From the NCBI RefSeq assembly GCF_009857885.1, contig NZ_WWER01000007.1:124001-188000 (forward strand): 64,000 nucleotides of DNA, in the 5' to 3' direction. The notes under the pieces are model-generated. The model made no database searches. It saw nothing but the letters and a program-made list of their open reading frames with translations, and was not told where the DNA came from. Positions 26,380 through 34,693 of the stretch are shown here, piece after piece. The first letter of the stretch is position 1. Each line of letters starts with the position of its first letter. The stretch comes from Pusillimonas sp. TS35. GTDB taxonomy: Bacteria > Pseudomonadota > Gammaproteobacteria > Burkholderiales > Burkholderiaceae_B. Both the position numbers and the translations under genes were made by a program.

Positions 26380-27974
26380 TTCGTGTACCCATTCAAACAA
26401 TCATTCTCCAGCAAGGTAGCGCCGCGGTTTGCCGGATTACCGTAGCCACCGCCACCCGGCGTCTTGAGCAATACCTTGGTGCCGCGTGATATGGCGTACT
26501 GAACCTTGGGGTTGACGAGCGCGCCATCAATGCGTATTTCGCCGTGCATCCCTGGCAAACCGCCCATTACGCCAGGCGCAGCGGATTCCGGGCGCGTACG
26601 TTCGGCCATAAACGAAATCGTGGTTGGCTGCGCGCTCAGGTTCTCGAGCAGGAGCTCCTGCCCGGCGCCGCCGCGATATGCGCCATTCGGTGCGTCCATA
26701 TCGCGGAACTGCCGGTAGTGAATCTTCACCGGCGCCATCTGTTCGATGACTTCAACCGGTGTCGAGGAAATATTGCTGGGCCACGACAGCACTTCCACAC
26801 CATCGCGGTTGGCGCTGGCGCCATAGCCGCCGTTAAGGAAGAACAGGCTGGTATATGGCTTGCCATGATCGTATGCGCCCGCCATGTTCACGCACCACAA
26901 CGGCGAGCCGACACCAGCAATCGTTTTTGCGGGCACCACCTTGGCGAGCGCGCTGAGCACCAAGGCAGGCAAGAAGTGCCCGATGAGTGCACGCGCCCCG
27001 CCGGCGGCGGGCGGCAATGAATTGAGAATGCTTCCTTCGGGCGCCGAAATATGCAGCGGCGCCAGTGCTCCCTCGTTGTTGGGTACGTCAGGACACAGCA
27101 CCGCCTTCACGCCATATGACGTATACGCACGGGTATAGGCCAGGCACACGTTAATGGAGCGCTGCACCTGCGGGTCGGAGCCTGTAAAGTCGATAAAGAT
27201 TTCATCACCGGCGACGGTCAGCGCCATCTTCAGGCGGATAGGGGCATCGATGCCGTCGCTGATGGCTTCGGCGTGATAGGTTCCATCGGGCACTTTGGCA
27301 ATTGCCTTGCGCATGGCATGCTCGCTGCGTGCGCGCAGTTCCGCTGAAAGCTCCTCAAGCGTATCCAGCCCACGCTCCCGCATCAACGCGCACACTTGGC
27401 GCTCGATCAGGTGCAGGCCCGTGAACTGCGCATACAGGTCACCCATGACTTGGTCGGGTACACGGACGTTTTGCCGCAGCACGGCCTCGAGCGTGGGGTT
27501 GATCTGGCCGGCCTCCATGATCTTCAAGGGCGGTATCTGCAGGCCCTCTTCGAACACCGAGCGCGCATCCGCGGAGCGCACACGCCCGCCGATGTCGGGC
27601 GCATGGGCAACCGAGCCAGCGAACGCAATCAGCTTGCCGCCGAAAAAGATGGGCTTTGCCACACTGATATCGGGCAGATGCCCCGTGCCCAGCCAACAAT
27701 CGTTCGTGATCAGGATATCGCCTTCCCGAAGCGTATCCGCGGGAAATCGCTCCAGAAAGCACCGGATTGTGCGGGGCACCGTACCGATAAAAGACGGAAT
27801 GCTGTTAGACGCCTGGGCGATAGACCGCCCCTGCGCGTCGGTGATCACGCACGCGAAATCATTAGACTCGCGCACAACCGATGAAAACGATGTCCGCACC
27901 AGCGACACGGCCGCTTCGTCGACAATCGAAATCAGCCGCCGCCACAAAAGTTCGAGCACAATACCGTTGAACAT
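26376..27974 (-). CDS. hyuB: Hydantoinase/oxoprolinase subunit B (HyuB family, copy 2)
   Basis: 532 residues from ATG 27974 (MFNGIVLELLWRRLISIVDE), with AAGGTG at the right distance upstream; the frame extends to 28025 but overlaps the end of the Bug gene without need. Family landmarks: AAVSLVRTSFSSVVRESNDFACVI, GDILITNDCWLGTGHLPDISV and SVAHAPDIGGR, then the C-terminal glycine-rich LLKTPGGGGYGNP. It is coupled to hyuA by an ATGA overlap. In both clusters here hyuA and hyuB are adjacent but in opposite order. Confidence 0.9.
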   Translation of the reverse strand: MFNGIVLELLWRRLISIVDEAAVSLVRTSFSSVVRESNDFACVITDAQGRSIAQASNSIPSFIGTVPRTIRCFLERFPADTLREGDILITNDCWLGTGHLPDISVAKPIFFGGKLIAFAGSVAHAPDIGGRVRSADARSVFEEGLQIPPLKIMEAGQINPTLEAVLRQNVRVPDQVMGDLYAQFTGLHLIERQVCALMRERGLDTLEELSAELRARSEHAMRKAIAKVPDGTYHAEAISDGIDAPIRLKMALTVAGDEIFIDFTGSDPQVQRSINVCLAYTRAYTSYGVKAVLCPDVPNNEGALAPLHISAPEGSILNSLPPAAGGARALIGHFLPALVLSALAKVVPAKTIAGVGSPLWCVNMAGAYDHGKPYTSLFFLNGGYGASANRDGVEVLSWPSNISSTPVEVIEQMAPVKIHYRQFRDMDAPNGAYRGGAGQELLLENLSAQPTTISFMAERTRPESAAPGVMGGLPGMHGEIRIDGALVNPKVQYAISRGTKVLLKTPGGGGYGNPANRGATLLENDCLNGYTK

Positions 27975-28025
27975 TTCTACACCTTGATGATGGGCGCCGC
28001 ATACGGCGCCTGGATAACAGGGCAA

Positions 28026-29009
28026 TCAGCCTGCCTTAATGTTTGCCACCCGGATGACCTCGCCCCACTTCTTGCGCTCCCGGGAAATAAAATCACGCGC
28101 TTCGTCAACCGACCCGCCTTGCACCTGCAACGCCAGCGATGCCCAGGTTTTCTGCATTGCGGGCGAGCGCAAGATGAGATCGATGTCTTTGTTTAGTTTT
28201 TCGACGATGGGGCGTGGCACACTCGATGCCGTGGCAATGGTGAACCACCCGGTGCCCTCAAAGGCGGGTATGGCCAGCTCCGCCACCGTCGGCACGTCGG
28301 GCAGCACGTCGCTGCGCTTAGCGCTGGTGACGGCGAGGGGCCGCAGGCGCCCCGACTGCACGATCTGCCCAGCCGTGGTTACCAGCTCGAACATTAGATC
28401 GATCTGCCCGGCCAGCAGGTCATTCATGGCCATGGAGCTGCCCCGATAGGGAACATGCGTGAACTTGACGCCCGCGGCATGCTGAAACAGTTCATTGACC
28501 ATATGCGTGGACGAGCCCACGCCCGCCGAGCCCACATTCAGCTTGCCTGGGTTCTTCTTGGCATAGTCGATCAATTCGGCCAGCGTGTGCACGGGTACGC
28601 TGGGATGCACGACAACCACAGTGGGCACACCACCCAGGATGGCCACAGGCTGGAGCTCTTTTGCGGGATCGTACGAGAGAGACTTGTAAAGCGTATAGGC
28701 AGCATGTATGCCTATGGTCCCCAATACCAGGGTGTATCCATCGGGCTTGGCCTTGGCAACGTCCGCTGCACCAATGTTGCCGCCCGATCCACCCTTGTTT
28801 TCGACCACGACGGGCTGGCCATATTTATCGTTGAGCTCTTTGGCGATCGCTCGCGCCAGTACATCTGCCGTACCGCCCGGCGAGAACGGCGCCACGATGC
28901 GTATTGGCTTGTCGGGAAAGCTGTCGGTACCCTGCGCAACGGCGGCCCCTGCGAAAGCAAGTGGCGCCACCAGAAATGCCAGCGCGGCAAAGGTTGTTTT
29001 CCATTTCAT
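28026..29009 (-). CDS. Bug/TctC-family periplasmic solute-binding protein (3 of 4)
   Basis: 327 residues with signal peptide (FAALAFLVAPLAFAGAAVAQG), the first ligand loop RIVAPFSPGGTADVLARAIAKELN and the second GSAGVGSSTHMVNELFQ. AGGAGA lies before ATG 29009. It heads the hyuB-hyuA operon and probably supplies its substrate. A LysR gene is divergent across a 128-bp gap, so that regulator is the likely controller. Confidence 0.93.
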   Translation of the reverse strand: MKWKTTFAALAFLVAPLAFAGAAVAQGTDSFPDKPIRIVAPFSPGGTADVLARAIAKELNDKYGQPVVVENKGGSGGNIGAADVAKAKPDGYTLVLGTIGIHAAYTLYKSLSYDPAKELQPVAILGGVPTVVVVHPSVPVHTLAELIDYAKKNPGKLNVGSAGVGSSTHMVNELFQHAAGVKFTHVPYRGSSMAMNDLLAGQIDLMFELVTTAGQIVQSGRLRPLAVTSAKRSDVLPDVPTVAELAIPAFEGTGWFTIATASSVPRPIVEKLNKDIDLILRSPAMQKTWASLALQVQGGSVDEARDFISRERKKWGEVIRVANIKAG

Positions 29010-29137
29010 TGCCCGTGTCTCCTGAATAATTGTGGTAGGTAGTCACGCAGTCTACGGCCAGCCTATCAATTCATACCAATGCTTTTTCTTACGCATAGTA
29101 TGCTTACTGGATATACCCTGGGGATATACTGCCGGCT

Positions 29138-30064
29138 ATGGCGAGACCACTTACTTTTCACGAGATCGAAGCATTTCGGGCAATCATGCTCACCGGCACG
29201 ACGGTTGCGGCCGCACGGATGCTGCACACCACTCAACCGACAGTCAGCAGGCTGATCGCCCATGCTCAGCAGGCCACCGGGTTGGAACTGTTTCACTTGC
29301 GCAAGGGAAGGCTGCAGCCTACGCAGGAAGCGCAACAGCTCTTTGATACGGTGCAGTTGTATTACCGGGGTGCGGAAAAGATAGAACAGGCGGTGGCGGC
29401 GCTGCGGGATTCGGGCACAGGCGTATTGCGCATCGCCTGCACCCCCACCCTCGGCCTCGGTGTACTGCCTCGCGCGCTAGGCGGGTTTCGCCAACGCCAC
29501 CCCCAGGTGCATGCCACCATCGATACCCTGGGCAGCGCACAGATACAGGAGGGCCTTATGCATGGCCTCTACGACATCGCGTTCACCAACAATTCTCTCG
29601 ACAATGACGCCTGCCGCAGCGAAGCCATTCACACGGACAATGCGGTATGCGTGATGAGCAAGCACCACCCGCTCACGGCACAAAAGGCCATCCGCGTACG
29701 CGACTTGAAGAAGCACGCGCTGCTCTATCTGCACCAAGGCGACTCATTGGGTACAGAACTAAGGGCGCGTCTTGAAAGGGCTGGCGTCAAACCGCCCAGC
29801 TATATCGAGACCTCATACTATGCCACCTTGTGCATGATGGCTGCGGAAGACCTGGGCGTCGGCATCGTCAACCCCTACCTGGTGCCAGTGTTTTCCGACA
29901 AAGTCGCGGTGCGCCCCTTCCTGCCCGCCATCCAGGTGAACACCTTTGCCTCGTACTCGCGCGTCAATCCCTCGTCGCGACTGACGCCCGATTTTGCCAA
30001 CGCGTTCCGCCTGCAACTGGAGATTGTCGCGCAAGACCTCCGGCGGATGCTCGCCGCAGGTTGA
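29138..30064 (+). CDS. LysR-family transcriptional regulator
   Basis: 308 residues. N-terminal helix-turn-helix LTFHEIEAFRAIMLTGTTVAAARMLHTTQPTVSRLIAHAQ (an OccR/LysR-type recognition helix), then an effector domain with the RIACTPTLGLGVLPRALGGF opening. Divergent from the Bug-hyuB-hyuA operon. The 128-bp shared gap contains the direct repeat GGATATAC twice (from about 29112 to 29131), which might be part of its own control region. Its stop is followed directly by the inverted repeat at 30070. Confidence 0.92.
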   Translation: MARPLTFHEIEAFRAIMLTGTTVAAARMLHTTQPTVSRLIAHAQQATGLELFHLRKGRLQPTQEAQQLFDTVQLYYRGAEKIEQAVAALRDSGTGVLRIACTPTLGLGVLPRALGGFRQRHPQVHATIDTLGSAQIQEGLMHGLYDIAFTNNSLDNDACRSEAIHTDNAVCVMSKHHPLTAQKAIRVRDLKKHALLYLHQGDSLGTELRARLERAGVKPPSYIETSYYATLCMMAAEDLGVGIVNPYLVPVFSDKVAVRPFLPAIQVNTFASYSRVNPSSRLTPDFANAFRLQLEIVAQDLRRMLAAG

Positions 30065-30069
30065 AAAAA

Positions 30070-30143
30070 GCCCCGCCATATGAACTGCACCCCAAGGATT
30101 GGATCAGCGTCCAACTTTTTGGGTGCAGTTCATATGGCGGGGC
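30070..30143. repeat. Long inverted repeat with IS3-family-like ends, probable bidirectional terminator
   Basis: Arms of 23 identical bases (30070-30092 and 30121-30143, containing CCATATGAACTGCACCC) flank a 28-bp loop; imperfect pairing continues into the loop (TTGGATCAGCG against CGTCCAACTTTTT). The arm sequence TGAACTGCACCC-AAAAAGTTGGAC resembles terminal inverted repeats of IS3-group elements, from memory. Placed between two convergent genes, it is preceded by an A-run after the LysR stop and could end transcription from both sides. No transposase is present. Confidence 0.8.
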
Positions 30144-30165
30144 CGCAACGCAGCCCACGCCGTCG

Positions 30166-30387
30166 TCAGGCGCGCACAGGCGCCGGATCTCGGTGCAGCG
30201 CAGTAGCGATGAACAGTACTGCGGCAGCGCCTGCCAGAGGCAGCCAGGCGGTGGTGAAAATGGCTGCGACTCCCAGTGCGATCGCAACGATGGACCCGAA
30301 GAACAGCTTGCTGCTGCGCGGCCCCAGCAAGGCCCCGAAGGCGGTGCCCACCACGATTGCGGCCAGAATTTGAATGATGTAGTGCAT
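30166..30387 (-). CDS. Small membrane protein of unknown function
   Basis: 73 residues from ATG 30387 (MHYIIQILAAIVVGTAFGALLG), with a GGGGG stretch before it; the frame continues to 30456 without good cause. Three hydrophobic stretches suggest two or three membrane segments: IIQILAAIVVGTAFGALL, LFFGSIVAIALGVAAIFT and LAGAAAVLFIATAL. No family recognised. The next gene upstream on this strand is the GntR regulator, whose stop is 118 bp away. Confidence 0.6.
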   Translation of the reverse strand: MHYIIQILAAIVVGTAFGALLGPRSSKLFFGSIVAIALGVAAIFTTAWLPLAGAAAVLFIATALHRDPAPVRA

Positions 30388-30505
30388 AGATGCCCCCGCT
30401 TGATTATTGTGTTTGGTTCCGCGGGCGGCACGAACAAAGCCCGCGTCGTCGTCCATACAGGACGGCCCAAGTCTAGCATCAATCGCAGAATATGCCAGCC
30501 ACCCG

Positions 30506-31273
30506 TTATGGTTTGAGGTCTATCTCAATGCGCACCGCATCGCCCCGGTAGCTGACTTCGGCGTAATAGACGATTTTCCCCTTCTGCGAACGAAAAACAC
30601 GTGTCATGTTTGCAAGTGGCGCGCCGGCGGGGATACCGAGCAGGCCAGCGGTCTCGGCATCGGCGGACGCGATGCTGAGGGTCTGATGCGCTTGTTTGAT
30701 GCGTAGCCCTTTCAGGGCCAGCAGCACCGGAATGATGGGCTGTGTTCGCAACTGCGCAGGTTTGGCATTGAAAACGTCTTGTGCAATGTATAGCGAGATG
30801 ACGCAATAGGGGCGGCCATCCAGGGAATGCAAACGTCGCATATAGACGTAGTCTGCCGCGCCGTCGGGATCGCAAGGCAAAGGTCGCGGCGTCTCGTCAA
30901 TCTCCAGGATTTTTGGCTTCAAGCCGTGATAGGTGGCCGCAAGCGCTTGCAGGGAGGTCTCCAGCGGCGTTGTTTTCACCGGCGTGGCCGCCTGCGTCAC
31001 AAACGTACCCTGCCCCCGTTGACTGCTGAGCAGCCCCTCCTGAACCAGGATTTGCACGGCCTGCCGCGCCGTAGGGCGCGCAACCGCGAACTCGTCGGCC
31101 AGCGCATGCAGCGATGGCAGCAGCGTGCCTGCCCGCCACGCGCCCGACGCGATCCGCTGGCGCAGGCGATCGGCAATAACCACGTAGCGTGGGATATGAC
31201 TCGCCGGCCAAGCTTTATCTGGCGTTGCTGTACTGGACGTTGGGCGAGCATCGCTCGGACTCTTGGACTTCAT
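30506..31273 (-). CDS. GntR-family regulator, HutC-like
   Basis: 255 residues from ATG 31273 (MKSKSPSDARPT); the frame runs to 31354 but the first residues are not family-like. GntR winged helix at about residues 25-95: YVVIADRLRQRIASGAWRAGTLLPSLHALADEF, ARPTARQAVQILVQEGLLSSQRGQGTFVT. The C-terminal UTRA-type domain includes YVYMRRLHSLDGRPYCVISLYI. Divergent from the enolase-superfamily operon; a palindrome GTATATAC in the gap fits the HutC operator consensus GTNTANAC. Confidence 0.9.
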   Translation of the reverse strand: MKSKSPSDARPTSSTATPDKAWPASHIPRYVVIADRLRQRIASGAWRAGTLLPSLHALADEFAVARPTARQAVQILVQEGLLSSQRGQGTFVTQAATPVKTTPLETSLQALAATYHGLKPKILEIDETPRPLPCDPDGAADYVYMRRLHSLDGRPYCVISLYIAQDVFNAKPAQLRTQPIIPVLLALKGLRIKQAHQTLSIASADAETAGLLGIPAGAPLANMTRVFRSQKGKIVYYAEVSYRGDAVRIEIDLKP

Positions 31274-31464
31274 ATGCGTTTGACGAAAACCGGGCCTGCA
31301 CCCATGCCTGCTTGTAAACCCCGCACAACCGCGGCGACACGATAGTGTACGCAACTTATTGGCTGTTATCGACGCGATGTGGCGCGCCCAGATTCGCCGC
31401 GGCGTAACACCACGCGATGTGTTGCATCGCGACCCCGTGTAGCGTAGCGCCCGATACCGTGATA

Positions 31465-31476
31465 AAGTATATACTT
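31465..31476. promoter_or_regulatory. Candidate GntR operator (12-bp palindrome)
   Basis: AAGTATATACTT is a perfect palindrome whose core GTATATAC fits the GTNTANAC consensus known for HutC-subfamily GntR regulators. It lies 66 bp before the enolase-superfamily start codon and 188 bp before the GntR start, in the only AT-rich part of the divergent gap, and overlaps possible -10 hexamers (TATACT) in both directions. Confidence 0.5.
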
Positions 31477-31542
31477 ATTTACCTTTAATCAATACATCAG
31501 CGTGTCGCATGGCGCGCTGGCAGCAGATAAGCAGGCGGATAA

Positions 31543-32703
31543 ATGGCGGTAGACGCATCACAGCAATTGACCCGTAGATTTCGCATCGATAAAGCCGACG
31601 CCTTTGTCTTTCGTGCACCTGCACGGCCGCCGGTGCGTACATCATTTGGTGTCATGCACAACCGGCCCGCTTTGCTCGTCAGGCTTACAGACGCCGACGG
31701 CATCATCGGCTGGGGCGAGGTGTGGTGCAACTTCCCCGCCGTGGGTGCGGAGCATCGGGCTCGCTTGTTTCTATCCGTTATTGCGCCCATCCTGTGCGGC
31801 AAATGGTGGGAATCCCCCGAGCAGTGCTTTGACACCCTCACTGCACAAACGCGGATTCTGGCCATTCAGGCTGGCGAACCGGGCCCGCTTGCCCAAGTCA
31901 TCGCGGCAACCGACATCGCTGCATGGGACCTGCTCGCGAAGCGGGCCCACCAGCCCTTATGGAAGCTGCTAGGGGGGCAACCCAAAGTGGCTGTCTACGC
32001 ATCGGGCATCAATCCCGACGCGCCGATGCGCGTGGTTGACGAAAAACGCGAAGAGGGTTACAGGGCGTTCAAGCTCAAGGTGGGTTTCGGCGACGACCAG
32101 GACGAGTCGAATATCCGCACTGTCCGCAGCGCCTTGGGGCACGACGGTGTAGTGATGGCCGACGCCAATCAAGCCTGGAGCCCCGCCCATGCGAAGGTGA
32201 TGATAGACCGCCTTGCCCCGTATGGCCTTGCCTGGATTGAAGAGCCGGTTGCCGCGGATACGCCCTGGGAAATCTGGCAGCAATTAGCAAATGGCACCAC
32301 GCAGCGCCTTGCGGCGGGCGAAAACCTGCGTGAAGAATCCGCGTTCAATGAAGCCATGGCCACAGGCGGGGTAAGCGTCCTCCAGCCCGACATCGGTAAA
32401 TGGGGCGGCTTCAGCGGTTGCCTGAAAGTGGGCCGCAGCACCCTCGCACACGGCAAGTGGTTCTGCCCGCACTGGCTCGGCGCCGGCATCGGGCTGCGTG
32501 CGTCCATGCACCTGAAAGCGGCTGTCGGCGGCGATGGCTATGTCGAGATCGACGCCAACCCGAATCCCCTGCGCGCCGCGCTCGCGGCTCCCGACTTCAC
32601 GGTGGTCGATGGCACGGTCACGTTGCCCGACCTGCCTGGGCTGGGCGTTGAGCCAATCTTGGAAGAAGCAAAAAACTATCTTGTGCCTATACAGGAAGGG
32701 TGA
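31543..32703 (+). CDS. Mandelate racemase/muconate lactonizing enzyme-like dehydratase (enolase superfamily)
   Basis: 386 residues. All catalytic landmarks of the mandelate racemase subgroup are visible: K177-x-K179 in AFKLKVG, metal ligands D207 (MADANQ), E233 (WIEEP) and E260 (AGEN), and the dyad D283 (QPDIGKWGG) with H310 (CPHWLG). It should abstract a proton alpha to a carboxylate, as a racemase or sugar-acid or hydroxyacid dehydratase. Its TGA overlaps the next gene region by a few bases and the dehydrogenase follows, so the product may be reduced or oxidised by it. Substrate unknown. Confidence 0.9.
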   Translation: MAVDASQQLTRRFRIDKADAFVFRAPARPPVRTSFGVMHNRPALLVRLTDADGIIGWGEVWCNFPAVGAEHRARLFLSVIAPILCGKWWESPEQCFDTLTAQTRILAIQAGEPGPLAQVIAATDIAAWDLLAKRAHQPLWKLLGGQPKVAVYASGINPDAPMRVVDEKREEGYRAFKLKVGFGDDQDESNIRTVRSALGHDGVVMADANQAWSPAHAKVMIDRLAPYGLAWIEEPVAADTPWEIWQQLANGTTQRLAAGENLREESAFNEAMATGGVSVLQPDIGKWGGFSGCLKVGRSTLAHGKWFCPHWLGAGIGLRASMHLKAAVGGDGYVEIDANPNPLRAALAAPDFTVVDGTVTLPDLPGLGVEPILEEAKNYLVPIQEG

Positions 32704-32708
32704 ATTCA

Positions 32709-33656
32709 ATGAACAAAATCATCATCGCGGAATTCATGGACAGCGCTGCCGTCGAGTCACTGCGCGCACGCTTCGATGTCCATTACGACTCGCAGTTGCA
32801 TGAAAACCGGGAGGCATTGATTCACGCCATACATGACGCGGATGGACTGATCGTGCGCAACCGCACACGTGTTGACCAGGCGCTGCTGAGCCAACCGCAT
32901 CGGCTGAGGGCTGTGGGACGCCTAGGCGTCGGCTTGGACAATATCGATACCGCCGCATGTGGCGAACGCGGCATCGCCGTCTTTCCCGCAACGGGCGCCA
33001 ACGCAAACACGGTGGCCGAGTATGTGATCTGCTGCGCCATGATGCTGCTGCGCCGTGCGTATACCGTTACCGGTGCAGTTGCGGCGGGACAATGGCCGCG
33101 CGACGCGCTGGTCAATGGCCAGGAAATCGGCGGCAAAACGCTGGGCATCATTGGACTGGGCTCGGTGGGGGGGCGCACCGCCGAACTGGCACAGGCCATG
33201 GGCATGACGGTGATGGCGTACGACCCCAGCCCCGCCGCACGCGCCGATACACTGAATACGGTTGTACGCAGCCCGAGCGTTGACGCCGTGCTCGCCGGCG
33301 CCGACGTCGTGTCCCTTCATGTTCCGCTCACCGCCGCCACAAAGAACCTTATCGGCGCCACACAGCTTAACGCCATGAAACCGGGCGCCATCCTGATCAA
33401 TGTCGCGCGCGGCGGCGTGGTCGATGAGGCCGCGCTGGCGACAAGCCTCAAAGACGGGCACCTGGGCGGCGCCGCCATCGACGTCTATGCCCACGAGCCG
33501 TTGCCAGCAGGCTCCGCACTGGCCGATGCACCCAATCTTATCCTGACGCCCCACATCGCAGGCGTGACCCTGGAATCCAACATGCGCGTATCGGCCATGA
33601 TTGCCGAGCGCGTGTCGCAGCATCTTTTAAGCAACAGCACTGGAGACAAACCATGA
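32709..33656 (+). CDS. D-2-hydroxyacid dehydrogenase (NAD-dependent)
   Basis: 315 residues from ATG 32709, with AGGAAGGG upstream; a GTG at 32700 is an alternative. N-terminal flavodoxin-like substrate domain, then the Rossmann motif LGIIGLGSVGGRTAELAQAMGM and D in MAYDPSP for NAD preference. Catalytic Arg in INVARGGVVDE, Glu in DVYAHEPLP and His in LTPHIAGVT are present. In PGDH-like enzymes these act on D-2-hydroxyacids. Coupled downstream to a Bug gene by ATGA. Confidence 0.92.
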   Translation: MNKIIIAEFMDSAAVESLRARFDVHYDSQLHENREALIHAIHDADGLIVRNRTRVDQALLSQPHRLRAVGRLGVGLDNIDTAACGERGIAVFPATGANANTVAEYVICCAMMLLRRAYTVTGAVAAGQWPRDALVNGQEIGGKTLGIIGLGSVGGRTAELAQAMGMTVMAYDPSPAARADTLNTVVRSPSVDAVLAGADVVSLHVPLTAATKNLIGATQLNAMKPGAILINVARGGVVDEAALATSLKDGHLGGAAIDVYAHEPLPAGSALADAPNLILTPHIAGVTLESNMRVSAMIAERVSQHLLSNSTGDKP

Positions 33657-34618
33657 AATTCGGACGCATTGCCGCGGCAGGCGCACTGCTTGCAAGCCTC
33701 ACTGCCCACACCTATGCCGCTCAGACGTGGCCCGCCCAACCCGTAACCATCGTCGTTCCCTACACTGCGGGCGGCGGCACCGATTCCGTCGCACGCCTGC
33801 TTTCCGAAAAACTGAGCCAGCGCTGGAACCAAACTGTCGTAGTATCGAACAAGGACGGCGCAAGCGGCACGATCGGCGCATCTTATGTGGCGCATGCTCA
33901 GCCGGACGGCTACACAATCATGCTTTCAGCAACGGCGGAGGTTGTGATCAGCCAGCACATCATGCCAAAGATGCCGTACAGCCCCGAAAAGGATCTTCGC
34001 CCCGTGACGCTCGCCGTCAAACTGCCTTTTATGCTCGTCACGCATCCCGACAAGCCTTACAAGACGACCGCCGAACTCATTGATTACGCGAAAGCCCATC
34101 CTGGTGCCGTCAGCTACGCATCGTCCGGGAACGGAACCCCTCAGCACCTGGCCGGCGCGCTGTTCGAACAACTCAGCGGTACCAGCCTGCTGCACGTCCC
34201 CTATAAAGGTGTCGCGCCTTCCATTTCCGCGCTGCTGGCAAATCAGATAGACATTGGATTCGTCGGGCTGCCCATCGGCTACTCCCACGTCCAGTCGGGA
34301 AAACTGCGGCCATTGGCAGTCTCCGCCAAAGACCGCTCCCCCGCCGTGCCCGATGTGCCCGCCGTAGACGAAACGAAGGGCATGGAAGCCTTCGATTTGA
34401 CGCAATGGTTTGGTGTATTTGTGCCCGCAGGCACGCCCGACGCCGTTGTCGGGAAAATCCAGGAAGACATCCACGCGGTGCTGCAGTTGCCTGACCTGCG
34501 GGCCAAGCTTCAGAACCAGGGCGCCGAGCCCAGCGGGATGCCCACCGCAGACTTCGAACAGTTCGTCAAAGCCGAACGAGAGAAGTTCGGCCGCATCGTC
34601 AAAAGCATGAAGCTGTAG
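33653..34618 (+). CDS. Bug/TctC-family periplasmic solute-binding protein (4 of 4)
   Basis: 321 residues with a signal peptide (IAAAGALLASLTAHTYAAQ), ligand loops VTIVVPYTAGGGTDSVARL and SYASSGNGTPQHLAGALFEQ. Its ATG overlaps the dehydrogenase stop (ATGA at 33653-33656), so it belongs to the enolase-superfamily operon and probably binds that pathway's hydroxyacid or sugar-acid substrate. No membrane subunits nearby. Confidence 0.93.
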   Translation: MKFGRIAAAGALLASLTAHTYAAQTWPAQPVTIVVPYTAGGGTDSVARLLSEKLSQRWNQTVVVSNKDGASGTIGASYVAHAQPDGYTIMLSATAEVVISQHIMPKMPYSPEKDLRPVTLAVKLPFMLVTHPDKPYKTTAELIDYAKAHPGAVSYASSGNGTPQHLAGALFEQLSGTSLLHVPYKGVAPSISALLANQIDIGFVGLPIGYSHVQSGKLRPLAVSAKDRSPAVPDVPAVDETKGMEAFDLTQWFGVFVPAGTPDAVVGKIQEDIHAVLQLPDLRAKLQNQGAEPSGMPTADFEQFVKAEREKFGRIVKSMKL

Positions 34619-34693
34619 ACGCTCTCCGGCGACTACAATAACGCGTATTCACTGCCGCAAGGCATGGCCGGTACGCCATGGAGAAATACGCTC

